64,000 bases of DNA from Solimonas sp047605265 (GTDB lineage: Bacteria > Pseudomonadota > Gammaproteobacteria > Nevskiales > Nevskiaceae). Below, piece after piece: positions 1-8,359 of this stretch. The notes beneath the pieces were generated by a model that saw nothing but the letters and a program-made list of their open reading frames with translations, searched no databases and was not told the origin of the DNA. Each line of letters starts with the position of its first letter. The stretch's first letter is position 1. The position numbers and the translations under genes are program-made. Location of the stretch: contig JASGFY010000010.1 of assembly GCA_047605265.1 (NCBI GenBank), forward strand, positions 1-64,000, in the 5' to 3' direction.

Positions 1-180
1 GTGCTGCAGGCGTTGCGCCCCTGTTTCCCTCGGGCCGCGCCAACCTGATTTTTTGGGCTTTTCCCGGTGCGCCGTGCAGGAACGAGACTTTCGCCGTCTC
101 GCATTCCGCCCAAAAACCGCACGCAATGGCGGGAGTTCTTCGAAGGTTTGCTATGTCATTCAAAAAAAGGAGTTGGGGCA

Positions 181-530
181 ATGAAAGTGCACATGCGTGG
201 TCTGCGCATCCTGCAATGTGCGGCTTTGCTGTCGACGGGTCTCGCAGTCAGCCAGGGAGCGTCCGCGGAAATCTACAACGACGGCAAGGTGCTGCTAACC
301 GGCAGCGCGTTCACGGTCGACGGCGCGGGTGGCGGCAGCGCGGTGCCGTGGGCGCCGATCAGCGGCTACGAAACACGCGACGGCAAAATGGCAGCGCCAC
401 GTTCACCTACGTCAACCTTGCCGGCACTGCAGGTGTCGTTCTATGGGGTCAACGTCAGCTTCTGGGACCGCTTCCAGCTTTCGTACACCACGGCGCGCCT
501 GTCGCTGAACCTGCCGAACCTGGAGACGGT
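181..530 (+). pseudogene. broken DUF3034-like outer-membrane protein gene
   Basis: An ATG at 181 opens a reading frame with a clear signal peptide (ALLSTGLAVSQGASA). It continues into a Gly-rich stretch (GAGGGSAVPW, then a GY motif) that I recognise from memory as resembling the DUF3034 family of proteobacterial outer-membrane proteins. The frame is lost by one base near 387 (at AAAATGG) and regained by one extra base near 417-420 (CCTTGCC). Read across both shifts, the product runs through NGSATFTYVNL into QVSFYGVNVSFWDRFQLSY, which is typical beta-strand sequence. Similarity ends near 525-530, far short of the roughly 300 residues expected, and no downstream part is seen. The compensating indel pair could be assembly error, but the missing 3' end indicates a true remnant. 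The family call is tentative. Confidence 0.5.
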
Positions 531-1004
531 CGCGCTCGTCGCCGCCGCGCTCGCGGGCGACGTGGCGGCGAGCAGTTGCAAGGCCGCGCGACGGTCAGGT
601 CGGCCGTGGCTCGACAGCGGGCGCCGCCAGCGCCAGGGCCAGCGGCCGCAGCGAGCGGGTGACGCGACGCGCACCGGGCTCATGTCTTTTGTTCGTCGCG
701 CGATCGTCCATGAACGGCAAGCACCGACTCCTCGTCGCGCGCGGCACGCCGCGCACGGACCTGCAGGGCATCCCCGACGGAGGACAGGAAGAACAGCAGC
801 AGGACAGCGACACAGATCGCGATGAACTGCACGGCCGGATCGATGAAGGGGAACAAGGCGGCTTCCTGCGCGGCGACGACTCCTGGCAAACAGGCGGAGG
901 AGATCGCGGGCATCGTTGGCCGCTGTGCCGGTCGCAGCTGACGATGACCGACCGAATCGAAAACGACATCCCAGCGAAAACAAGCTCCGTGCCGCAGGCG
1001 CCGC
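531..1004. other. gene-poor stretch, possibly degenerate
   Basis: No convincing gene is present on either strand. The only candidate is a minus-strand ORF at 913-680 (77 codons, ATG start) with one hydrophobic segment (FIAICVAVLLLFFL). Its stop overlaps a following ATG (ATGA), but it matches no family I know and the next frame has no protein-like composition. The stretch lies between a truncated gene and the end of nasS, where nitrate transport or reductase genes would often sit, so it may be a decayed junction. This is inference. Confidence 0.3.
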
Positions 1005-2219
1005 TCAGGCGGCGATCGCGGCGCGCGCGGCGTCCCGGTTCCAGCCGCGCGCGGTCAGATACGACGCCGGGTCGGCGGGATCGAGTTCGCCGCCGTCGAC
1101 GAAGCGCGATTCGACGGTCGCGCCATCGGCCCCGAGCGTCACCGCGCCGGCACCTTCGCGGATCGCGTCGACGATCGGCTGCGGCATGTCGAGCGTGGCC
1201 GCGGCATCTCGGAACGCCGCGACATCGCAGACCGAGCCCATCAGCGCGGCGAGGTTGAGCGGCTGGCTCCATTGCCGCCAGCGCAGCATCTGCAGCGCGC
1301 ACCACATCAGCTGCGAGCGTCGCGGGAACGCATGCAGGCCGCTGGCGAAGCGCGGCGGACTGCCGGCGCCCTGCCCGCGCAGCACGATCTCGATCCAGGT
1401 ATCGGGCACCGCCACCACCTGCAGGCGATGCAGCAATGCCGCCAGCTCCCGCGTGACGTCGCGGATGGCCAGTTCGTTGAGCGCCGACATCACCGCCGCG
1501 AGCAGCGCGCGGTGCGTCTGCGGAAACTGCTGCGCCCATTCGCGCGTGACGCCGAGCACTTTCTCGGCGCCGCCGTCCCAGATCGCCGACGTCGACGTGA
1601 CCAGGTAACCGAGCCCGCCCTTGACGGTCGCCGTGTTCCACGGCTCACCGACGCAGAAGCCATCGACGGCGCCGCTCTCAAGCAGGCGCACCATCTGCGG
1701 CGGCGGCGCCACCGACAGCTCGATGCCGGCGTTGTCGAGATCGAGCCCGCCGAGGGCGAGCCAGTCGCGCAGCAGGTAGTGATGCATCGAAAACGCGAAC
1801 ACGTGCGCCAGACGCAGGCGGCCGCCGCCGCGCACGTACTGGGCGACGGCGCTGGCGCTGTCGACGACGCTCATGCCCGGACGCAGGCCGACGCGGTCGG
1901 CCATGGTCCGCGAGAACGTGATCGCCGAACCGCCCTGCGACAGACAGAGGCCGGTGACCATCGGCACGCCGACGCCGTCGGCGCCGAGGCTGGCCGCCAC
2001 CGGCATCGGCGACAGGCACTGCGCCGCGTCGAGTGCGCCGTACGCGAGCCGGTCGCGCAGGCTGGCCCACGACACTTCGCGCACCAGCTCGACGTCCAGT
2101 CCGGCGGCGCGGAAGTACCCGCGATGCTGGGCCCACAGCAGCGGTGCCGAATCAAGCAGCGGCATGTAGCCGACCGTGAGGTGCGAGATCTCCGGGCGGA
2201 AAGGCAGCATCAGGTTCAC
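1005..2219 (-). CDS. nasS: NasS-like nitrate/nitrite sensor (NrtA/CmpA family)
   Basis: A 404-residue protein of the ABC substrate-binding NrtA/CmpA type. It starts with a short N-terminus (LTVGYMPLLDSAPLLWAQ) and no signal peptide, which is the hallmark of the cytoplasmic sensor NasS rather than the secreted nitrate-binding protein. Family motifs visible include VGEPWNTATVKGGLGYLV in mid-protein. In characterised systems NasS holds the antiterminator NasT inactive until nitrate or nitrite binds. The GTG start overlaps the nasT stop by 4 nt (GTGA), so the two are translationally coupled. Oddly, no nitrate transporter or assimilatory reductase follows within the window, so the regulated operon must lie elsewhere or has been lost. 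Confidence 0.85.
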   Translation of the reverse strand: MNLMLPFRPEISHLTVGYMPLLDSAPLLWAQHRGYFRAAGLDVELVREVSWASLRDRLAYGALDAAQCLSPMPVAASLGADGVGVPMVTGLCLSQGGSAITFSRTMADRVGLRPGMSVVDSASAVAQYVRGGGRLRLAHVFAFSMHHYLLRDWLALGGLDLDNAGIELSVAPPPQMVRLLESGAVDGFCVGEPWNTATVKGGLGYLVTSTSAIWDGGAEKVLGVTREWAQQFPQTHRALLAAVMSALNELAIRDVTRELAALLHRLQVVAVPDTWIEIVLRGQGAGSPPRFASGLHAFPRRSQLMWCALQMLRWRQWSQPLNLAALMGSVCDVAAFRDAAATLDMPQPIVDAIREGAGAVTLGADGATVESRFVDGGELDPADPASYLTARGWNRDAARAAIAA

Positions 2220-2896
2220 GGCGTCGGCTCCCCGGCGGCGTTGCCGCCATCGGACTCGAGCAATTCGGCGGCGGCCAGCACCGTGCGCGCGGCTTCGCCG
2301 ACCGTCACGCGGCGTGCCATCGCGCTCTTGCGCAGCAGGGCGTAGGCCTGCGCCTCGTCGAGCTTGCGCAGGCGCGCGAGCAACGCCTTGGCGCGCTCGA
2401 CGTCGCGCCGGTCGGCGAGGCGCGTGCGCATCTCGTCGAGCTCGTTGCGCAGCTTCTGGTGCTCGTGGAAACGCGCGATCGCCACGTCGAGGATCGGCTT
2501 CAGGCGGTGCGCCGCCATGCCGTCGACGACGTAGGCCGAGACGCCGGCGCGCACGGCGCGCGAGATCGTTTCCGGATCGGAGTCGCGCGCGAAGAAAATG
2601 ATGGGGCGCGGCACTTGCTGGGTGACCGCCGCGCAGTTGTCGAGGACGTCGCGCGCCGGGTTGTCCATGTCGACGAGGATGACGTCGGGGCGCACGCGAC
2701 GCACGGCCGACAACAAATCCTCGGTCGCCGACATACGCGCCACCACATCGTAACCGGCGGCCCGCAGAGCCTGCGTCACGAAGGCTGCGCGCGCGCCGTC
2801 ATCGTCGACCAGCACGACTCGCAGGCATGCACCGGGGCTGCCGGCCGGCGCGCCGCGCCGGTCTTTGGAAGGCCCCGCTTCATCGAGCATTTGCAT
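2216..2896 (-). CDS. nasT: NasT-like ANTAR-domain antitermination regulator
   Basis: A 226-residue protein with an N-terminal receiver-like domain (LVDDDG near residues 29-34, candidate Asp near 76 in LVDMDNP) and a C-terminal ANTAR helical domain from about residue 165 (VERAKALLARLRKLDEAQAY...). ANTAR proteins bind paired hairpins in mRNA leaders and prevent termination. NasT does so for nitrate-assimilation transcripts when released by NasS, whose gene overlaps this stop. The start used is the ATG at 2896; about 20 residues precede the conserved core, so a slightly later start is possible. A possible sigma-54 promoter lies upstream at 3088-3073. Confidence 0.85.
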   Translation of the reverse strand: MQMLDEAGPSKDRRGAPAGSPGACLRVVLVDDDGARAAFVTQALRAAGYDVVARMSATEDLLSAVRRVRPDVILVDMDNPARDVLDNCAAVTQQVPRPIIFFARDSDPETISRAVRAGVSAYVVDGMAAHRLKPILDVAIARFHEHQKLRNELDEMRTRLADRRDVERAKALLARLRKLDEAQAYALLRKSAMARRVTVGEAARTVLAAAELLESDGGNAAGEPTP

Positions 2897-3072
2897 CTCC
2901 GCACCCCACAGTGGCAGGTTGTCCTTGAATGCCGGACGCCTCGCGCCGCGACTGCGACGATGACGTCAGGCCTCGCATGAAGGACCCCTTTGTCCCTGCG
3001 GCTCCGATCCCGGAAGCACACCACTCATGAGTTTTCCGGCGCCTTTGCCGTGAGTTCTAGGTGATGAGCCAA

Positions 3073-3088
3073 GCCAATTTCATGCCAA
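3073..3088 (-). promoter_or_regulatory. candidate sigma-54 promoter for nasT-nasS
   Basis: On the minus strand the sequence TTGGCATGAAATTGGC has GG at -24 and GC at -12 with the canonical spacing. It has the same layout as the psp promoter at 4326. It would give a leader of roughly 165 nt before nasT. Nitrogen control through sigma-54 fits the gene's role. The -12 element is TGGC rather than TTGC, so this is a moderate match. Confidence 0.45.
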
Positions 3089-3141
3089 TTACACCAAGCA
3101 CTTACGCGATGCGTGCGAGCGGCGCGCGAAGCGAATTTTTC

Positions 3142-4197
<1,056 letters not shown>

Positions 4198-4278
4198 CCC
4201 GGCATTCTGTTAGAGGTTGGCGAAAATCGCCAAGAGGCGGTTCACAATCACAAACGGCGCCCGGAACGCGGATCTCGC

Positions 4279-4305
4279 TTGTTAATTAATATTTTAAAAT
4301 TCAAT
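4279..4305. promoter_or_regulatory. AT-rich upstream region of the psp promoter
   Basis: A 27-bp, almost pure A/T tract (TTGTTAATTAATATTTTAAA and following bases) stands out in GC-rich DNA about 20-45 bp upstream of the psp -24 element. Sigma-54 promoters of this operon are normally assisted by DNA bending (IHF) between activator site and promoter, and this tract is the likely bend. No exact IHF consensus is claimed. Confidence 0.45.
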
Positions 4306-4325
4306 GGACTGCAAGAGAATTCTAT

Positions 4326-4341
4326 TTGGCACGGACTTGGC
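4326..4341 (+). promoter_or_regulatory. sigma-54 promoter of pspABC
   Basis: TTGGCACGGACTTGGC matches the -24 element TTGGCACG exactly. It carries the invariant GC of the -12 element at the correct distance (G15-C16 of the 16-mer). It precedes pspA by about 117 nt and lies in the intergenic region shared with pspF. Confidence 0.8.
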
Positions 4342-4457
4342 GACAGCAATCCCATCAGTCACCCGCGCAGCCGGCTGTGACGGTCGTGGGACACGCCATC
4401 AGCGCGCTGCGTCAGCGTGCCGATGCGGCGCCCGCAACCCTTTGTGAGGATGGATGG

Positions 4458-5147
4458 ATGGGCATTTTTTCCAGAACGCGAGACGTCATCGATTCGAATC
4501 TGAGCGCCTTGCTCAACAAGGCCGACGATCCGGAGAAGATGGCACGGCTCATCATCCAGGAGATGGAGGACACGCTGGTGGAGGTTCGCTCGACCGCGGT
4601 GCGCTTCCTGGCCCGCAAGAAAGAACTGCAGCGCGCCATCGGCACGCTCGGCGCCGAGGCGGCCGACTGGGAGGCCAAGGCCGAACTGGCGATCCATAAA
4701 GACCGCGAGGATCTCGCGCGCGGCGCGCTCGCCGCCAGGCGCCGCGCCCATGAACGGATCGACGAGGCGCGCCGCGAGCTGGCGAGCGTCGAGGTCGAGA
4801 TCGGCAAGCTCGACGAGGACATCGGCAAGCTGCGCGGCAAGCTGTCCGAGGCCCGGCAGCGGCAGAAGAACATCCATCTGCGCACGCAATCGGCGAGCTC
4901 ACGCATCAGGCTGCGCGAGCAGATGGACGACAAGCGCACGGCGACGGCGCGCGCCGCGCTCGACGAGGCCGAGCGCGCGGCCGACGAGCTCGAATCGCGC
5001 GTCGATGCCTTCGAGCTGGGCGCCGATCGCCTGCGCGACGAATTCGCCCGTCTCGCCGACGATAGGCTCGAAGACGAACTGGCAAGATTGCGCGCCAAGG
5101 CCGGCAGGGAATCGCCGGCGGCGGGCAAGGACAAGGCGCAGGAGTGA
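4458..5147 (+). CDS. pspA: phage-shock protein A
   Basis: A 229-residue PspA/IM30 protein: N-terminal amphipathic helix (MGIFSRTRDVIDSNLSALL), then almost continuous coiled coil rich in Glu, Arg and Ala. It guards the inner membrane during stress (ESCRT-III-like) and inhibits PspF. The start is the ATG at 4458, because MGIFSR is the conserved beginning. The frame is open further upstream, but that part includes the promoter. pspB follows after 3 nt, and the length matches E. coli PspA (222 residues). Confidence 0.95.
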   Translation: MGIFSRTRDVIDSNLSALLNKADDPEKMARLIIQEMEDTLVEVRSTAVRFLARKKELQRAIGTLGAEAADWEAKAELAIHKDREDLARGALAARRRAHERIDEARRELASVEVEIGKLDEDIGKLRGKLSEARQRQKNIHLRTQSASSRIRLREQMDDKRTATARAALDEAERAADELESRVDAFELGADRLRDEFARLADDRLEDELARLRAKAGRESPAAGKDKAQE

Positions 5148-5150
5148 GGG

Positions 5151-5393
5151 GTGGAAATTTTCTTGGAAAACCTGATACCGCTGATCGCCGTCACCGGCCT
5201 CTTCATCGTCATCCCGTTGCTGGCTTTCCGCGCCGTCACGCGGCGCCGCGAGCTCGAACTGAAGCACAAGACGGTCGCCGGCACGGAATTGACGGAACTG
5301 GCCTATCGCCTGGAGAAACGGATCGACACGCTCGAGCGCCTGCTCGACGTCGAAGCGCCGGGCTGGAGGGAGAAGCATCATGAGCAGCACTAG
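5151..5393 (+). CDS. pspB: phage-shock protein B
   Basis: An 80-residue membrane protein with one N-terminal transmembrane helix (LIPLIAVTGLFIVIPLLAF) followed by a charged helix with regular Leu/Glu spacing, as in PspB. With PspC it senses envelope stress and draws PspA away from PspF. It starts at a GTG directly after a purine-rich ribosome site (GGAGTGAGGG), 3 nt after pspA, and overlaps pspC by 14 nt. Confidence 0.88.
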   Translation: MEIFLENLIPLIAVTGLFIVIPLLAFRAVTRRRELELKHKTVAGTELTELAYRLEKRIDTLERLLDVEAPGWREKHHEQH

Positions 5394-5823
5394 CAGAACA
5401 CCGCGCAACGAAAGCAGCATTCGCGACGGGGGAACGCTGTCGGCGATGCGCCGCTATCCGGACGACGGCTGGGTCGCCGGCGTCTGCGCCGGCATCGCGG
5501 ACTACTTCGGCTGGAGCGTCAAGGTCATTCGCGTGCTGGTGATCCTCGCGCTGATCTTCACCGGCTTCTTCCCGGTCGGCGTCATCTATCTCGCGCTCTG
5601 GTATCTGATGGACCCGGCCGAGGGAGCGGCTTCGTACACGGACGGCGCGGACACCGGCGGCGCTCCGCAGACGCCTCCGGGCGGCGGCCGTCCGTCCGGC
5701 CTGTCGCCGGACGACGCCAGGGCGCGCTTCGAGAAGCTCGATCGCCGGCTGCGGCAGATCGAAGCCTGCGTGACGCAGGACGAGCTCGAGCTGCGCCGCC
5801 AGTTCAAGGATCTCGAGGCCTGA
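5380..5823 (+). CDS. pspC: phage-shock protein C (PspC domain)
   Basis: A 147-residue protein with a PspC domain near residues 22-85: RRYPDDGWVAGVCAGIADYFGW, then a hydrophobic segment (VIRVLVILALIFTGFFPVGVIYLALWYL). A Gly/Pro-rich linker and a charged C-terminal helix (DDARARFEKLDRRLRQIEA) follow and could contact PspB or PspA. It acts with PspB as the inner-membrane stress sensor. The ATG at 5380 lies inside the end of pspB, showing coupled translation. Confidence 0.92.
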   Translation: MSSTSRTPRNESSIRDGGTLSAMRRYPDDGWVAGVCAGIADYFGWSVKVIRVLVILALIFTGFFPVGVIYLALWYLMDPAEGAASYTDGADTGGAPQTPPGGGRPSGLSPDDARARFEKLDRRLRQIEACVTQDELELRRQFKDLEA

Positions 5824-5836
5824 GGCTCCCGCCGCG

Positions 5837-6046
5837 ATGAACGCTCTGATCCTTTTCGTCGGCTGGTGCCTGCTCGCCGCGCTGTGCTGGCCGCTCGCCG
5901 TCGCCGCGCTGTTTCTGGCACCGCTGGTCTGGCTGCTCTCGCTGCCGCTGCGCCTGATCGGCATCGGCGTCGGCGCGGTGTTCGCCCTGATCGGCGCCCT
6001 GCTCCATCTGCCGGCGCGTCTGCTCGGCCACCGCCGGACGGCCTGA
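5837..6046 (+). CDS. small hydrophobic membrane protein at the end of the psp operon
   Basis: A 69-residue protein that is almost wholly hydrophobic (NALILFVGWCLLAALCWPLA, then a second span around LIGIGVGAVFALIGALL), giving two probable membrane helices and a short basic C-terminus. It begins 13 nt after pspC and is probably co-transcribed. By position it resembles pspD or pspG, but I see no convincing sequence match to either. The product is unknown; a role in membrane-stress response is inferred from the operon only. Confidence 0.7.
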   Translation: MNALILFVGWCLLAALCWPLAVAALFLAPLVWLLSLPLRLIGIGVGAVFALIGALLHLPARLLGHRRTA

Positions 6047-6131
6047 TCGCGACGCAATACGATACCCGCGCCGCGCCCGCTGGCGGGGCGCGGCGGTTTC
6101 ATCGAGAATCGCGGCCAGCCCGAAGATCGCC

Positions 6132-6767
6132 ATGCCGCGCAAGCCCGCCCACGAACAGTTCGACACCGTCAAGGCCATCGGCGACCACGCCTTCGGGCTG
6201 TTCGGCCGCTACGGCTACGAAGGCGTCTCGATCGGTGACATCGCCAAGGCCGCCAGGCTGTCGAAGGGCGCGCTGTACTGGCATTTCCACGGCAAGGAAG
6301 CGCTGTACCTCGACTGCCTGCAGCGCCTGCACGGCATCTTCGACCAATACGTCTTCGCGCCAATGCGCGCCGAGGCCGATCCGGTGCGCGCCATCCTCCA
6401 CGTCTTCACCGGCCTGCAGAAGCTGCTGCAGGACCCGCGCGTCGAGAAAGGCGTCGCCGGCTACTGGCTGATTCCGTCGCGCCCGGAAACCGCCGCGCTG
6501 ATGGCGGCGCAGCGCAAATTCGAATCGGCATCGATCACGACCCTGCGCGACGTGCTGCAGCGCGCCGGCGAGCGCGGCCAGCTCGAACTGGGCGGCGAAG
6601 CCGACGAAATGGCCAGGGCCGTGATCGCGCTGATCGAGGCCTGCGTCGTGCCGCTGCGCCAATACAGCGCCGATGAAATGCACGGCATCCTCGCCGTGCT
6701 GGCCCGCACGCTGTTCCGCGCCTACGCGAAGTCGGAGCAGATGCCGCAGCTTGCCCTGAGCCTGTAG
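6132..6767 (+). CDS. TetR/AcrR-family transcriptional regulator
   Basis: A 211-residue regulator with an N-terminal helix-turn-helix: FGLFGRYGYEGVSIGDIAKAARLSKGALYWHFHGKEALY, roughly residues 15-55. A divergent helical ligand-binding domain follows, consistent with a repressor of a nearby transport or detoxification gene. It is followed at 6903 by the first codons of an RND-type transporter, its probable former target. The ligand cannot be told from sequence. Confidence 0.88.
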   Translation: MPRKPAHEQFDTVKAIGDHAFGLFGRYGYEGVSIGDIAKAARLSKGALYWHFHGKEALYLDCLQRLHGIFDQYVFAPMRAEADPVRAILHVFTGLQKLLQDPRVEKGVAGYWLIPSRPETAALMAAQRKFESASITTLRDVLQRAGERGQLELGGEADEMARAVIALIEACVVPLRQYSADEMHGILAVLARTLFRAYAKSEQMPQLALSL

Positions 6768-6902
6768 CCGCGGGTCGCGCGGCTGGCGACAGCGCCATGC
6801 GCGCCTGCCGCGGCAGACCTTGTTGCCTCCGTCGCCACCGGCCGACAATGCCGGCATGGCCGCACGGATGGCGGCCGACGACAACAAGAAGCGGAGAAGC
6901 TG

Positions 6903-7019
6903 GTGGGCCCATACGCCGAACGCATCCTGCGCTTCGTCGAGCCGCTCGTTTACGCGCACCGCTGGCTGACGTTCGGCATCCTGCTCGGCTTCACGCTGTG
7001 GATGACGACGCAGCCCTGA
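6903..7019 (+). pseudogene. 5' remnant of an RND/MMPL-type transporter gene
   Basis: A GTG at 6903 behind a purine-rich ribosome site (GCGGAGAAGCTG) opens a 38-codon frame reading YAERILRFVEPLVYAHRW followed by a first membrane span (LTFGILLGFTLWM). It then stops at TGA. This looks like the N-terminus of RND-superfamily exporters (short amphipathic helix, then TM1), but no continuation is found in any frame up to 7294. I read it as the decayed start of the transporter once controlled by the preceding TetR gene. Being so short, the family call is weak. Confidence 0.4.
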
Positions 7020-7294
7020 GCCGTCCGGCCGGCGGACGGTCGCGCTGGCCGCACGTCCGGCCGGGACATCCGGCTTAGTCGCTGAAAAATCGAAAAAAGT
7101 TAAGGACGAATTCAGTTTGTCGCGATAGTCTGGCGGCGATGAAACCCGGCATGCCGCTAGATCGAAGAACGGGAGACGGCTCATGAGCCAGCTGAGACGC
7201 ACCAGCCGCCGAACCGTCGATCTGTGCGGCGCCGACGCCGGCAATGCCGCCGTACGCATGGACGCGCCGACCGGCGCCCTTTAAATTCCCGGCC

Positions 7295-7636
7295 ATGTTC
7301 CTCTTCCGGTTCCTTGCTGCCCTGCTCGTCAGCGGTGCGTTGCTGCACGCCGCCGAGGCCGCGCAGGCGCAGTCGCCGGACGAGGACAAGCAGCGGCGGA
7401 CCCGTGAAGAGTCCCGTCTGCCGCCCGCGCCGGCCAAGCCGTCGGCCGCGCCGAACGTCTTGCCGCCGAATCATCTGCGCGACATGAGTGCCAGCGCCCT
7501 CACACCCGACAACGCCGCACGCGAAATCCAGCGCCGTCACGGCGGCCGCGTGCTGGCGGTGCAGCCGGACGGCACCGGCTATCGCGTGAAGATGCTGAAG
7601 GACGGCGAAGTCCGCATCTATCAGGTCAATCCTTGA
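7295..7636 (+). CDS. small secreted PepSY-like protein upstream of a two-component system
   Basis: A 113-residue protein with a signal peptide (FLFRFLAALLVSGALLHAAEAAQA) from the ATG at 7295. A Pro/Arg-rich linker follows, then a C-terminal motif (NAAREIQRRHGGRVLAVQPD, then YRVKMLKDGEVRIYQV) of the PepSY kind. Similar small proteins often precede PhoP/PhoQ-type regulators in proteobacteria and may modulate the sensor in the periplasm; that role is inferred. An in-frame ATG at 7244 would disrupt the signal peptide. The regulator gene starts 45 nt downstream. Confidence 0.72.
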   Translation: MFLFRFLAALLVSGALLHAAEAAQAQSPDEDKQRRTREESRLPPAPAKPSAAPNVLPPNHLRDMSASALTPDNAAREIQRRHGGRVLAVQPDGTGYRVKMLKDGEVRIYQVNP

Positions 7637-7681
7637 ACCGGCGGTCCGGCCGCCCATCCGCACCACGAAGGGAGTTCGCAC

Positions 7682-8359
7682 ATGCGTGCCTTGGTCATCG
7701 AAGACGATCCGGATCTGCGCGAGCAGGTCACCAAGTTTCTCAGCGACGAGGGCTTTGCCGTCGATGCCGCCGCCGACGGCGACAACGGCGCGTACATGGC
7801 CGAGGAATATCCGGCCGACGTCGCGGTCATCGATCTCGGCCTGCCGGGCCTGCCCGGCATCGATGTGATCCGCCGCGTGCGCAAGTCCGGCCGCAAATAC
7901 CCGATCCTGATCCTGACCGCGCGCGACAGCTGGCAGAGTAAGGTCGAGGGCTTCGAGGCCGGCGCCGACGACTACCTCGTCAAGCCTTTCCACAAGGAGG
8001 AGCTGATCGCCCGCGTGCGTGCGCTCGTGCGCCGCGTCGGCGGCTGGACGCAGGCGACGCTGAACTCGGGGCCGTACGTCGTCGACACCAGCGCCAAGTC
8101 GGTACAGGTCGACGGCAAGCCGGTCGATCTGACGAGCTACGAGTTCCGCGTGCTCGAATACCTGCTGACGCACGCCGGCAAGGTGATCTCGAAGAGCGAG
8201 CTGACCGAGCACCTGTACACCGAGGACGAGGAGCGCGACAGCAACGTCATCGAAGTCTTCATTCGCCGCCTGCGCGCCAAGCTCGACGCCGACAGCCGGT
8301 ACAACCCGATCACCACGCTGCGCGGCTCCGGTTACCGGTGGGATCTGCCCCGCGCCTGA
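7682..8359 (+). CDS. PhoP-like OmpR-family response regulator
   Basis: A 225-residue response regulator: receiver domain with the acidic pair at residues 8-9, phospho-acceptor Asp51 (AVIDLGLPG) and conserved Lys in DYLVKPF near 101. A C-terminal winged helix follows (ELTEHLYTEDEERDSNVIEV, then RRLRAKLD). Its closest overall resemblance is to PhoP of the PhoP/PhoQ family, supported by the partner kinase, whose start overlaps by about 22 nt. The usual PhoP inputs are Mg2+ limitation, low pH and cationic peptides, but the signal here is not shown by sequence. Confidence 0.88.
   Translation: MRALVIEDDPDLREQVTKFLSDEGFAVDAAADGDNGAYMAEEYPADVAVIDLGLPGLPGIDVIRRVRKSGRKYPILILTARDSWQSKVEGFEAGADDYLVKPFHKEELIARVRALVRRVGGWTQATLNSGPYVVDTSAKSVQVDGKPVDLTSYEFRVLEYLLTHAGKVISKSELTEHLYTEDEERDSNVIEVFIRRLRAKLDADSRYNPITTLRGSGYRWDLPRA

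Noticed and set aside
3098..3116. NtrC-type dyad GCAC...GTGC upstream of the nasT promoter candidate
   Set aside because: Spacing of 11 bp between half-sites differs from the usual 7 bp.
4326..4457. N-terminal extension of PspA
   Set aside because: The open frame begins inside the sigma-54 promoter; PspA proteins begin with MGIF as at 4458.
7183..7284. 33-codon ORF behind a good ribosome site before the PepSY-like gene
   Set aside because: No hydrophobic, repeat or family signature; too short to support from sequence alone.
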